In this document: one piece after another, positions 1 to 7,324 of the stretch
How the letters are laid out: the number at the start of each line of letters is the position of its first letter
Position numbering within the stretch: the stretch's first letter is position 1
Assembly: GCA_903933395.1 (NCBI GenBank)
Contig: CAIZKA010000460.1
Span: 1 to 11,522 of the forward strand
Direction: 5' to 3'
DNA: 11,522 bases
Source: an uncultured beta proteobacterium
GTDB lineage: Bacteria; Pseudomonadota; Gammaproteobacteria; Burkholderiales; Rhodocyclaceae
Position numbers and translations under genes: made by a program
The notes under the pieces: generated by a model
The model's input: only the letters and a program-made list of their open reading frames with translations
What the model was told of the DNA's origin: nothing
Database searches by the model: none

Positions 1-600
1 GGCTACTACATCGCCTGGAGCGGCCAGTTCGAGTATATGGAGCGCGCCATCGAGAAGCTCAAGCTGGTCGTGCCGGTGACCCTGCTGCTGATTTTCCTGC
101 TGCTCTACCTGAACTTCCGGCGCATGACCGAAACCCTGATCGTCATGCTCTCGGTGCCTTTCGCGCTGGTCGGCGGGGTCTGGCTGATGTGGCTGCTCGG
201 CTACAACCTTTCGGTCGCGGTGGCGGTGGGCTTCATCGCGCTGGCCGGCGTCGCCGCCGAGACCGGGGTGGTGATGCTGATCTACCTTGACCACGCATGG
301 GAAGCAGCAAAGCAAAAGTCGGCGCTGGCGGGACGGCGACCGGACGCCAACGACCTTTATGGCGCGGTGATGGAAGGCGCCGTGGAGCGGGTGCGGCCCA
401 AGTTGATGACCGTGGTCGCCATCATGGCGGGTCTCCTGCCCATCATGTGGAGCAGCGGCGCGGGTTCGGAAGTCATGCGCCGCATCGCGGCGCCCATGGT
501 CGGCGGCATGATCTCCTCGACCATCCTGACCCTGGCGGTGATCCCGGCGATCTATGCGCTGGTCAAGGGTTGGCGGCTGGAGGCCGGCCGCAACGGATAG
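1..600 (+). CDS. cusA: Copper/silver efflux RND transporter CusA, C-terminal part (5' end outside window)
   Basis: The reading frame is open from base 1 and ends at TAG 598-600, giving the last 199 residues of a protein that is normally about 1,040 aa. CusA is the inner-membrane proton-driven pump of the CusCBA tripartite complex, which exports Cu(I)/Ag(I). The segment starts in the periplasm/membrane junction characteristic of CusA (YIAWSGQFEYMERA). It then shows the last transmembrane helices, including VPVTLLLIFLLLYLNF, the GFIALAGVAAETGVVML helix, and the RVRPKLMTV...GLLPIMWSSGAGSEVM block. From memory these blocks match E. coli CusA almost residue for residue, which favours CusA over CzcA or CnrA. 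The C-terminus is short and lacks a metal-binding tail. The gene converges on the bacteriohemerythrin gene, with 11 nt between stops and no clear terminator. Metal specificity rests on recalled similarity. Confidence 0.93.
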   Translation, partial: GYYIAWSGQFEYMERAIEKLKLVVPVTLLLIFLLLYLNFRRMTETLIVMLSVPFALVGGVWLMWLLGYNLSVAVAVGFIALAGVAAETGVVMLIYLDHAWEAAKQKSALAGRRPDANDLYGAVMEGAVERVRPKLMTVVAIMAGLLPIMWSSGAGSEVMRRIAAPMVGGMISSTILTLAVIPAIYALVKGWRLEAGRNG

Positions 601-611
601 AAGACGCCGTC

Positions 612-1055
612 TCAGGCGGGCGGCTTGCGCGTCACAGGCGACGCCTGCGGATCGACGCCTTTGGCGAGGAAATGCCCGACGAATTCACGGTCGAATTCAT
701 TGACGTGATCGACCAGCCAGGTCTGGATGAAATTCGTCAGCCCGTCCGCGACCTCGAAGTCCTGGGCGCGTTTCCTGATCTTTTCGAGCTGTTCCGTCAG
801 TTTCCGGTGCTCCTCGACATGGGCTTCCACATCAGGGAAGGAGAGCAGCCGCATCAGGCTTTCTTCGACGGCGAAATGGATCCGGGTCTGAATCACCAGT
901 TCCCCGATAATGGTGTCCGCCGCAAAGCCGTAGCTCTTGTCCGTCGACTGCTTCAGGCGCTCCAGCAGCGTATGCAACTGGCGGTGCTGCGAGTCGATTT
1001 CAGCGATACCGATATCGAGTGCAATCGGAATTTCGTGGAGTATGTTCCTGGTCAA
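612..1055 (-). CDS. Bacteriohemerythrin (di-iron O2-binding protein)
   Basis: This is a 147-residue single-domain hemerythrin, which binds O2 at a non-heme di-iron centre in the cytoplasm. In bacteria these proteins are linked to oxygen delivery, sensing or storage. All seven expected ligands are visible with correct spacing: H24, H60, E64, H79, H83, H117 and D122 (motifs DSQHRQL, HFAVEES, HVEEH and HVNEFD). The chosen start is TTG at 1055. The next in-frame methionine is residue 68, and an in-frame stop lies at 1083-1085. No Shine-Dalgarno sequence is evident before the TTG. An ATG at 1086 lies just upstream but in another frame, so the 5' end is uncertain. The C-terminal 15 residues after the fourth helix are a loose tail. 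The family is certain; the role here is not shown by its neighbours (cusA and an AraC-type regulator). Confidence 0.93.
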   Translation of the reverse strand: MTRNILHEIPIALDIGIAEIDSQHRQLHTLLERLKQSTDKSYGFAADTIIGELVIQTRIHFAVEESLMRLLSFPDVEAHVEEHRKLTEQLEKIRKRAQDFEVADGLTNFIQTWLVDHVNEFDREFVGHFLAKGVDPQASPVTRKPPA

Positions 1056-1172
1056 GGTCGGGCTGTCGCGTGGTCCAAAAATTCATATTAACACCCGCAG
1101 GACGGAAGCATGTCGTGGTCGGGGCGCCTGCGGCGGGTCGGGAACCGGACATCCGGCAAGCATCGCGGCCGT

Positions 1173-2249
1173 TCAGGTCGGGCGCCTGGAGGTTGCGCCG
1201 GCATGCCCGTGGCGTTGCCGGTATTCGCGCGGGCCGCTGCCGGTCCAGGCGGTGAAGGCGCGGTAGAAGGCGGCGGCGTCGGCAAAGCCGAGATCGGCGC
1301 CGATGCGGCCCAGCGGCCGCGCGGTCTTGGTCAGCCAGTCGGTGGCCAGTTCGCGGCGCAGGCTGTCCTTGATCGCACGAAAGCTGGTGCCTTCGTCTTC
1401 CAGTCGCCGGTGCAGGGTGCGCGGCGAGAGGAACAGGCGGCGCGCGATGGCCGGCAGGCCCGGTTGGTCCGGCAGCGCCGCACGCAGGTGCTCGCGCACG
1501 CGCAAGGCCAGCGCGCGGTCGCGGCGATAGAGCGTGGTGATGCTGGCCGGCGCGTCGGCGAGAAAAACGCGCAGCGCCGCTTCGTCGCGGCGCACCGGCA
1601 GGGCCAGCCACTCGACGGGAAAGCGTGCTTCAAGGCGCGGCGCGTCGAAGGTGTAGCGCGGGGCGAAGACCAGTTCGTAGTCGGCGGCATGCAGCGGCGG
1701 CGGATAGGGGAAGGACACTTCGTCGAGCGGCAGCGGATGCGCCACCAGCCAGGCCGCGAGGCCATGGATCATGCGCAGCAGCCATTCGAAGGCAAACACG
1801 CGTCCGGCCGGACCGACCGGCAGCGCCTGCTCTTCGCTGATGACGATCACGCCGGCACGGCCGCTGGTTTCCAGTGCCACATCGAGGTCGTCAAGTACCA
1901 CGTGAAGGAAGCGCGCGATGCGCTCCAGGGCTTCCTCCAGCGTCGTCGCAGAGAGCGCGGCGCGGCAGAGAAACTCGAAACTGCCGCGGTGCAGGGGACG
2001 CGAAAACAGGGCGAAGCCCTCGTCGTCGAGGCTTTCGTTGATCAGGCGGTAGAGCGCGGCGTAGCGCGCGACGGGGACTCGGGCAGTGCGGTCGTGCAAA
2101 AGATGCGTGGCAATTTCTGCATGTTCCAGCAGGGTTTCCGGCACCAGTCCTGCCCGCGCAACCCCCGACAATATGCCGCTGACGAAGCCTATGGCGACGG
2201 TGGAGGGGCTTCCGGCCGGCTTGCGCGGCTGTATGGATATGGCAGCCAT
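1173..2249 (-). CDS. AraC-family transcriptional regulator with N-terminal ligand-binding domain
   Basis: This is a 358-residue regulator. Residues about 20-205 resemble the arabinose-binding-like sensor domain of the OruR/ArgR-type AraC subgroup (VPVARYAALYRLINESLDDEGFALFSRPL, later FAPRYTFDAPRLEARFP). Residues 265-346 form the double helix-turn-helix DNA-binding domain, with LPAIARRLFLSPRTLHRRL as the first HTH, and LGFADAAAFYRAFTAWTGSGPREYR as the typical end of the second. The start is ATG at 2249; an in-frame stop lies at 2259-2261, so it cannot be longer apart from an ATT codon. No Shine-Dalgarno sequence precedes it. A CATAAT -10-like element lies 8-13 nt upstream on the minus strand, which would allow a leaderless message. 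It is transcribed divergently from icmF across a 100-bp gap, so it may control icmF; that role is inferred from position only. Its ligand is unknown. Confidence 0.9.
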   Translation of the reverse strand: MAAISIQPRKPAGSPSTVAIGFVSGILSGVARAGLVPETLLEHAEIATHLLHDRTARVPVARYAALYRLINESLDDEGFALFSRPLHRGSFEFLCRAALSATTLEEALERIARFLHVVLDDLDVALETSGRAGVIVISEEQALPVGPAGRVFAFEWLLRMIHGLAAWLVAHPLPLDEVSFPYPPPLHAADYELVFAPRYTFDAPRLEARFPVEWLALPVRRDEAALRVFLADAPASITTLYRRDRALALRVREHLRAALPDQPGLPAIARRLFLSPRTLHRRLEDEGTSFRAIKDSLRRELATDWLTKTARPLGRIGADLGFADAAAFYRAFTAWTGSGPREYRQRHGHAGATSRRPT

Positions 2250-2337
2250 AATGGCGAATTATGCATAGTTATCGTCGTTTTGTGTCATGGCGGGATCAAG
2301 AGGCATTGCCTATGATGCAAGCACTGTTGCGTTTTCC

Positions 2338-2341
2338 GGAG
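2338..2341 (+). promoter_or_regulatory. Ribosome binding site that fixes the icmF start
   Basis: GGAG at 2338-2341 is followed by an 8-nt spacer and ATG at 2350. An alternative in-frame ATG at 2287 would add 21 residues (MAGSRGIAYD...), but it has no ribosome binding site. Its extra residues do not resemble the family N-terminus, which I recall as beginning close to MTDLS. The 2350 start is therefore preferred. Confidence 0.75.
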
Positions 2342-2349
2342 CTGCCGCC

Positions 2350-5300
2350 ATGACCGATCTCAGCATTGCCGCCAAGCTGGTCCCCTACAAACCCAAGCAC
2401 AAGGTGCGTTTCGTCACTGCCACGTCCTTGTTCGACGGCCACGACGCCTCGATCAACATCATGCGACGCATCCTGCAGGCGACCGGCGTCGAGGTGATCC
2501 ATCTCGGTCACAACCGTTCTGTGGATGAAATCGTCAACGCGGCATTGCAGGAAGACGCGCAGGGGATCGCGGTATCGTCCTACCAGGGCGGGCACGTCGA
2601 GTTCTTCAAGTACATGATCGACCTGCTGAAGCAGCGCGGCGGCGAGACCATCCAGATCTTCGGCGGCGGCGGCGGCGTGATCGTGCCGGCCGAGATGAAG
2701 GAACTGCACGACTACGGCGTGGCGCATCTCTACTCGGTGCAGGACGGCCAGAAGATGGGCCTGCAGGGCATGATCAACGACATGGTGATGCGCTGCGACC
2801 TCGACTTGAGCCGCCGCGCGCCGCAGGACCTCAAGGCGCTGGAAGTGAAGGACGGCGCCGAGCGCCTGCGCAACCTGGCGCAGATCATCACCGCGCTGGA
2901 AAACGGCGCCTGGCCGGAAAAGGCGAAGAAGGCACTGCATGAGAAGGCTGCTGCCGTGTCGTCGGCGCCGACTCTTGGTATCACAGGTACCGGGGGTGCG
3001 GGGAAGAGTTCATTGACCGACGAACTGATCCGCCGCTTCCGCCTCGACCAGAACGACTCCCAGCGCATCGCGGTGATTTCCATCGACCCCTCGCGCAAGC
3101 GCACCGGCGGCGCGCTGCTGGGCGACCGCATCCGCATGAACGCGATCCAGCATCCCAATATCTACATGCGCTCGTTGGCCACGCGCGACACCGGTTCGGA
3201 AATCTCCAAGGCGCTGCCCGACGTCATCGCCGCCTGCAAGGTGGCCGGCTTTGACCTGATTGTGGTCGAGACTTCCGGCATCGGCCAGGGCGATGCGGCC
3301 ATCGTGCCGCTGGTCGATGTGTCCTTGTACGTCATGACGCCCGAATTCGGCGCCGCCTCGCAATTGGAAAAGATCGACATGCTCGACTTCGCCGACTTCG
3401 TGGCGATCAACAAGTTCGACCGGCGCGGGGCCTCCGATGCGCTGCGCGACGTAAGAAAACAGTACCAGCGGAATCGTGAAAAATTCGGCGAACGCACTGA
3501 AGAAATGCCCGTGTTTGGGACGATGGCCGCACGCTTCAACGACGACGGTGTCACGGCCTTGTACCAGGCGCTGGTGCCGCGCCTGGCCGAGCGCGGCCTC
3601 AAGTTCGGCAAAGGCCTGCTGCCGGTGGTGAAGGTCAAGCACTCGTCCGCCGGGCGCGCCATCGTGCCGGCGGACCGGGTGCGCTACCTGGCCGAAATCG
3701 CCGATGCGCTGCGCGGCTATCACCGCCTGATCGCCGAGCAGGCGATCGTGGCGCGCGAACGGCAGTCGCTGAAAACCGCCAAGGCCATCTTCGAGGGCTG
3801 CAAGAAGAACGCTGGTGACTTCGACGAATTGATCTCATGGAAGGACGGCCAGCTCACGCCCCATGCCCGCAAACTGCTGGCAATGTGGCCGGACATGAAG
3901 AAGGCCTATGCCGGCGACGAATACGTGGTCAAGATCCGCGACAAGGAAATCCGCACCGGCCTGATTTTCGAGACCATGTCCGGCACCAAGATCCGCAAGG
4001 TGGCGCTGCCGCGCTTCGACGACGAAGGCGAACTGCTCAAGTTCCTGATGCGCGAGAACGTCCCCGGCTCCTTCCCCTACACCGCCGGCGTCTTCGCCTT
4101 CAAGCGCGAGAACGAGGACCCGACGCGCATGTTCGCCGGCGAGGGCGATGCCTTCCGCACCAACAAGCGCTTCCTCAAGGTTTCCGAAGGCATGCCGGCC
4201 AAGCGCCTGTCCACCGCCTTCGACTCGGTCACGCTTTACGGCTGCGATCCCGATCCGCGTCCGGACATCTACGGCAAGGTCGGCAACTCCGGCGTTTCGA
4301 TCGCTACGCTGGATGACCTCAAGGTGCTCTACTCAGGCTTCGACCTGTGCGATCCGGCGACCTCGGTGTCGATGACCATCAACGGCCCGGCGCCGATGAT
4401 CCTCGCCATGTTCCTCAATGCCGCGATTGACCAGCAGATAGAAAAGTTCCGCAGCCAGAACAGCCGCGACGCCACCGAAGACGAAGCCGCAAAAATCCGC
4501 GCATGGACCCTGTCATCGGTGCGCGGCACGGTACAGGCCGACATCCTCAAGGAGGACCAGGGCCAGAACACCTGCATTTTCTCGACCGAGTTCGCGCTGA
4601 AGATGATGGGCGACATCCAGGAATATTTCGTCCATAACCAGATCCGCAACTTCTACTCGGTGTCGATCTCCGGTTATCACATCGCCGAAGCCGGCGCGAA
4701 CCCGATCAGCCAGCTCGCCTTCACCCTGGCCAACGGCTTCACCTACGTCGAGACCTACCTCGCGCGCGGCATGCACATCGATGACTTCGCCGGCAACCTG
4801 TCCTTCTTCTTCAGCAACGGCATGGACCCGGAATATTCGGTGATCGGCCGCGTCGCCCGCCGCATCTGGGCTGTGGCGATGAAGAACCGCTACGGCGCCA
4901 ACGAGCGCTCGCAGAAGCTCAAGTACCACATCCAGACTTCCGGCCGCAGCCTCCACGCGCAGGAGATGGATTTCAATGACATCCGTACGACATTGCAGGC
5001 GCTGATTGCGATCTACGACAACTGCAACAGCCTGCACACCAACGCCTACGACGAGGCCATCACCACGCCGACCGAGGAGTCGGTGCGCCGCGCCATGGCG
5101 ATCCAGCTCGTCATCAATCGCGAGTGGGGAGTGGCGAAGAACGAGAACCCGAACCAGGGCGCCTTCATCATCGAGGAACTGACCGATCTGGTCGAGGAAG
5201 CCGTGTTGAAGGAATTCGAAGCCATCGCCTCGCGCGGCGGCGTGCTCGGCGCCATGGAAACCGGCTACCAGCGCGGCAAGATCCAGGAAGAGTCGATGCA

Positions 5301-5622
5301 CTACGAGCACAAGAAGCACGACGGCTCCTTCCCCATCATCGGCGTCAATACCTTCCTCAATCCCCACGGCTCCGGTGTCGCCAGCGAGATCGAACTGGCG
5401 CGTTCGACCGAAGGCGAAAAGCAATCGCAGCTCACCCGCCTCAAGGATTTCCAGACGCGCAACGCCGGCCAGTCCGAAGCTTGTCTGGCCAGGCTGAAGC
5501 AGGCCGTGATCGACAACAGCAACGTCTTCGCCGTGATGATGGAAGCGGTGCGCTGCTGTTCGCTGGGGCAGATTTCCAATGCCTTGTACGAGGTCGGCGG
5601 GCAGTACCGGCGCAGCATGTAA
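2350..5622 (+). CDS. icmF: Fused isobutyryl-CoA mutase IcmF (B12 domain + GTPase chaperone + mutase)
   Basis: This 1,090-residue adenosylcobalamin enzyme interconverts isobutyryl-CoA and n-butyryl-CoA; known IcmFs also convert isovaleryl-CoA and pivalyl-CoA. The order is typical of IcmF. Residues about 15-150 are the B12-binding domain, with FDGHDAS and the lower axial ligand H31. Residues about 200-420 are the MeaB-like G-domain, with P-loop GTGGAGKS (213-220), DPSRKRTGGALLGDRIRMN, ETSGIGQGD and NKFD (354-357). Residues about 560-1080 are the (beta/alpha)8 substrate barrel. F582 (TAGVFAF) and Q739 (GQNTCIF) stand where methylmalonyl-CoA mutase has Tyr89 and Arg207; this Phe/Gln pair is the published mark of IcmF over methylmalonyl-CoA mutase. 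The G-domain loads cofactor and guards the mutase. The start is set by GGAG at 2338. An AraC-type regulator is divergent upstream. No partner gene directly follows; repeats occupy the downstream gap. Confidence 0.97.
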   Translation: MTDLSIAAKLVPYKPKHKVRFVTATSLFDGHDASINIMRRILQATGVEVIHLGHNRSVDEIVNAALQEDAQGIAVSSYQGGHVEFFKYMIDLLKQRGGETIQIFGGGGGVIVPAEMKELHDYGVAHLYSVQDGQKMGLQGMINDMVMRCDLDLSRRAPQDLKALEVKDGAERLRNLAQIITALENGAWPEKAKKALHEKAAAVSSAPTLGITGTGGAGKSSLTDELIRRFRLDQNDSQRIAVISIDPSRKRTGGALLGDRIRMNAIQHPNIYMRSLATRDTGSEISKALPDVIAACKVAGFDLIVVETSGIGQGDAAIVPLVDVSLYVMTPEFGAASQLEKIDMLDFADFVAINKFDRRGASDALRDVRKQYQRNREKFGERTEEMPVFGTMAARFNDDGVTALYQALVPRLAERGLKFGKGLLPVVKVKHSSAGRAIVPADRVRYLAEIADALRGYHRLIAEQAIVARERQSLKTAKAIFEGCKKNAGDFDELISWKDGQLTPHARKLLAMWPDMKKAYAGDEYVVKIRDKEIRTGLIFETMSGTKIRKVALPRFDDEGELLKFLMRENVPGSFPYTAGVFAFKRENEDPTRMFAGEGDAFRTNKRFLKVSEGMPAKRLSTAFDSVTLYGCDPDPRPDIYGKVGNSGVSIATLDDLKVLYSGFDLCDPATSVSMTINGPAPMILAMFLNAAIDQQIEKFRSQNSRDATEDEAAKIRAWTLSSVRGTVQADILKEDQGQNTCIFSTEFALKMMGDIQEYFVHNQIRNFYSVSISGYHIAEAGANPISQLAFTLANGFTYVETYLARGMHIDDFAGNLSFFFSNGMDPEYSVIGRVARRIWAVAMKNRYGANERSQKLKYHIQTSGRSLHAQEMDFNDIRTTLQALIAIYDNCNSLHTNAYDEAITTPTEESVRRAMAIQLVINREWGVAKNENPNQGAFIIEELTDLVEEAVLKEFEAIASRGGVLGAMETGYQRGKIQEESMHYEHKKHDGSFPIIGVNTFLNPHGSGVASEIELARSTEGEKQSQLTRLKDFQTRNAGQSEACLARLKQAVIDNSNVFAVMMEAVRCCSLGQISNALYEVGGQYRRSM

Positions 5623-5682
5623 GAGTCGGTGCTGGCGGTACAGCGGCTAGCGGCTCGTCACCGAGGCGAATTCGAGGCGGCA

Positions 5683-5700
5683 CCCCGGCGAAAGCCGGGG
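5683..5700. repeat. REP-like hairpin with GAAA tetraloop, possible icmF terminator
   Basis: CCCCGGC (5683-5689), GAAA loop (5690-5693), GCCGGGG (5694-5700): a perfect 7-bp stem closed by a GNRA-type tetraloop, 60 nt after the icmF stop. This is the style of the short palindromic repeats scattered in proteobacterial intergenic regions (CCCGGC-GAAA-GCCGGG). No T-tract follows directly, so classical intrinsic termination is doubtful; mRNA 3'-end stabilisation is an alternative. Confidence 0.65.
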
Positions 5701-5982
5701 CCCCATGGGTTTTCGCCCTGCGGGGTTTCCGTGCACCGAGGTGTTTGCCGGCATGTTCCGGTGGTGACATCGTTGGACCGCGAAGAATGGCTGTGCGGCT
5801 ACAACCAGCTAGGCCTGCTTCAGACTGTCAACGGCCTGTTGATATTGTCATAGCCAACGGCAGGTTCCGCCACAAAGCAGAAGTGGAACGACTAGAAAAG
5901 CTGCCGCTCAACGTCAATAATCAGCGGCTGCCGAAGGCGGTCCGCTGCACTTAGAGTTAGGGAAATACTGAACAAGTAGCTA

Positions 5983-6052
5983 CTGTTCGGGCAGAGCTTG
6001 TCGAAGCCCTTGATTCGACTTGCTTGCGTTTCGACAGGCTCAACGCGAACGG
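5983..6052. repeat. Imperfect inverted repeat, dispersed GTTCG...TGTCGAA element
   Basis: The left arm (5983-6007) contains CTGTTCG...GAGCTTGTCGAAG. The right arm (6028-6052), read on the other strand, contains CCGTTCG...GAGCCTGTCGAAA. The arms are 25 nt each with about 17 matches and a 20-nt loop. Elements of this kind, around the core GAGCYTGTCGAA, are abundant in intergenic regions of many proteobacteria. It also creates the spurious peptides RVEPVETQAS and VSTGSTRTD on opposite strands, which are well-known false translations of this repeat. Confidence 0.75.
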
Positions 6053-6082
6053 ACTTAATCAGTGCTTCCTTAGGCTTCAGAA

Positions 6083-6370
6083 TCAGTGCAGAGCCCACGA
6101 TACAAGCCGTCCCAACCCGTAGAAGGCCCCTGACAAGAGACAGTTTCCGACAAGGAGATAAACGAATGCCAATAGGATCTTTGCACCGTCTCGCTGATAG
6201 GTAGCAAGCATCTGAGGAAGACGGACAAAAATGTAGCCCACTGTAAACAGAACGGATCCGGTGAGGATGCCCTCTAGCGCAGGCCAGACAATGAAGCCCA
6301 GGGCGGCGGAAGCAATAGCAGCAATTATTTGGAAGAACGTGCCGACGGGGCCTAGATGGTGAGAATGCAC
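6083..6370 (-). CDS. Small hypothetical membrane protein, three predicted helices
   Basis: This is a 95-residue protein that I do not recognise. Three hydrophobic stretches fit membrane helices: residues 10-30, 34-51 and 64-86. The loop RLPQMLATYQRDGAK carries most of the charge, between helices 2 and 3. The start is GTG at 6370. An in-frame stop lies just upstream (6374-6376), and GAAGAGGG ends 7 nt before the GTG, a good Shine-Dalgarno match that supports translation from here. No signal peptide cleavage site or catalytic motif is visible. It stands alone, 171 nt downstream of the AT-rich gene pair on the same strand, and could share their transcript. Base composition is intermediate between that island and the GC-rich backbone. 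Confidence 0.6.
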   Translation of the reverse strand: MHSHHLGPVGTFFQIIAAIASAALGFIVWPALEGILTGSVLFTVGYIFVRLPQMLATYQRDGAKILLAFVYLLVGNCLLSGAFYGLGRLVSWALH

Positions 6371-6541
6371 AGACTAGCCCTCTTCACGGTAAATGCGCAG
6401 CCAATCGCTCGGTGTGAGCACTATCGCCGGACTCACTTTGCGTAACTCTTGCCGAACAGCCCAATATCACCTCTACTAGAAAATACCTGAATTCGTTCTG
6501 ATGATTGTCACCGAACGGATCAACCCGACTGACTTGTTATT

Positions 6542-7036
6542 TTAACCAACCCAATTGCATACACCGTCCACGTTTGGGTCATATTGGATTACAAGGTCTG
6601 AACCGTCCCAGATTGCCTCAAGAGTTTCCAAACGGATATTGTGTGACCAGAAGGTTCCCCCATAGTAGTCTTCTATCAGGTCCTCAATAACTACGCGTTC
6701 GCCGATGGCAATATCCGGCGGAATCAAATATGCAGCAAATGGACTGAGAAATTGATACGGATAGTATTGTGCATTTGAGATCACCATATCCCATTCGTCC
6801 CGACTATAAGAGTATTCTTTTCCGTATTGCACGTAACCTTTCTCAGCCTCAGCGGTTTCCACCTTATTCGTTTTTCGGTTTCTGAATACACAGTAAGTTG
6901 CATATAGCTTGTGGGAAGGCTTCAGCTGTCTTATTAGAGGAAAGAATCCCTCATCTACCGCACTATTTATTGCTTCGAGATGTCGTGCCGTATGGATAAC
7001 TCGATAAGGTTTCGATTTACTGGATTCGATAGTCAT
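6542..7036 (-). CDS. Hypothetical protein, second gene of AT-rich pair
   Basis: This is a 164-residue soluble protein of unrecognised function. It is acidic and rich in aromatic residues, with no signal peptide or membrane segment. Notable blocks are HKLYATYCVFRNRKTNKVE, SRDEWDMVISNAQYYPYQFLSPF and GERVVIEDLIEDYYGGTFW, followed by LEAIWDGSDLVIQYDPN. The last blocks are dense in conserved-looking Asp/Glu/Trp positions. I have an uncertain memory of similar 'IEDLIED...LEAIWDG' hypothetical proteins. The ATG at 7036 lies inside the end of the upstream gene (20-nt overlap), and no Shine-Dalgarno sequence is seen, so translational coupling is likely. AT content is far above that of its neighbours, suggesting horizontal acquisition. 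A role such as orphan immunity protein is conceivable from size, composition and context, but nothing proves it. Confidence 0.75.
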   Translation of the reverse strand: MTIESSKSKPYRVIHTARHLEAINSAVDEGFFPLIRQLKPSHKLYATYCVFRNRKTNKVETAEAEKGYVQYGKEYSYSRDEWDMVISNAQYYPYQFLSPFAAYLIPPDIAIGERVVIEDLIEDYYGGTFWSHNIRLETLEAIWDGSDLVIQYDPNVDGVCNWVG

Positions 7037-7298
7037 ATTGGATAATTATCTTAATATTTTCTTGATCTGGGTTTATTTTTAGGCAGATGGAAGGCTCATT
7101 GCGAACCAGGTCGATGATTTGACGATCAGTGCAATTTGCAGTGTCAAATATATTCTTTTGACAGATCGAGCAAGTTCGATTTGCGGTGCCATCGGCTTGC
7201 GACAGATCGTCCCACTTAATATTCTTGGGACAAGATAGTTCCTTTATAAGTGTTCCATCATCTGTAAATAATTGTTTTGTTGCTGGTTTAAATATCAT
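7017..7298 (-). CDS. Small Cys-motif hypothetical protein, first gene of AT-rich pair
   Basis: This is a 93-residue protein. It begins MIFKPATKQLFTDDGTLIKEL and has C23, a CxxC pair (C43, C46), C56 and C72. The arrangement RTCSICQKNIFDTANCTD...C recalls a recurrent bacterial pattern of the form CxxCxxxVxDhtxxsxxE...C found in small proteins of unknown function; metal binding through the cysteines is an inference. The chosen start is ATG at 7298, which lies just downstream of a promoter-like sequence. A longer frame to 7418 is possible, but its extra 40 residues run through GC-rich sequence upstream of that promoter. The gene ends at TAA 7017-7019, inside the next gene. It has the same low-GC character as its partner. 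Confidence 0.65.
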   Translation of the reverse strand: MIFKPATKQLFTDDGTLIKELSCPKNIKWDDLSQADGTANRTCSICQKNIFDTANCTDRQIIDLVRNEPSICLKINPDQENIKIIIQYDYRIQ

Positions 7299-7324
7299 AG
7301 TCTGTGTTCGGCGCACTCTAGTGC

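Larger units (their letters stand above)
5623..6082. other. Intergenic region with dispersed repeats, no gene seen
   Basis: These 460 bases between icmF and the small membrane protein hold no reading frame I can support. They contain a GNRA-capped hairpin (5683-5700) and an imperfect inverted repeat of the GTTCG...TGTCGAA type (5983-6052). The short open frames here are interrupted by these elements and look like chance. Base composition falls gradually towards the AT-richer island downstream. Confidence 0.7.

Noticed and set aside
1110..2315. Long plus-strand open frame (about 400 codons) opposite the AraC-type gene
   Set aside because: It is antisense to a gene with clear domain structure. 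Its translation is Arg/Gly/Gln-rich low-complexity, as expected from the complement of a GC-rich gene.
2287..2349. Upstream ATG that would extend icmF by 21 residues
   Set aside because: No ribosome binding site precedes it, and the family N-terminus and the GGAG signal both point to ATG 2350.
5629..5853. 74-codon plus-strand frame after icmF
   Set aside because: It runs through the GAAA-capped hairpin repeat, starts close to the icmF stop without a ribosome binding site and shows no recognisable features.
5892..6204. Small frames on both strands (RVEPVETQASR and VSTGSTRTD peptides)
   Set aside because: They are translations of the dispersed GTTCG/TGTCGAA inverted repeat, a known source of false small genes.
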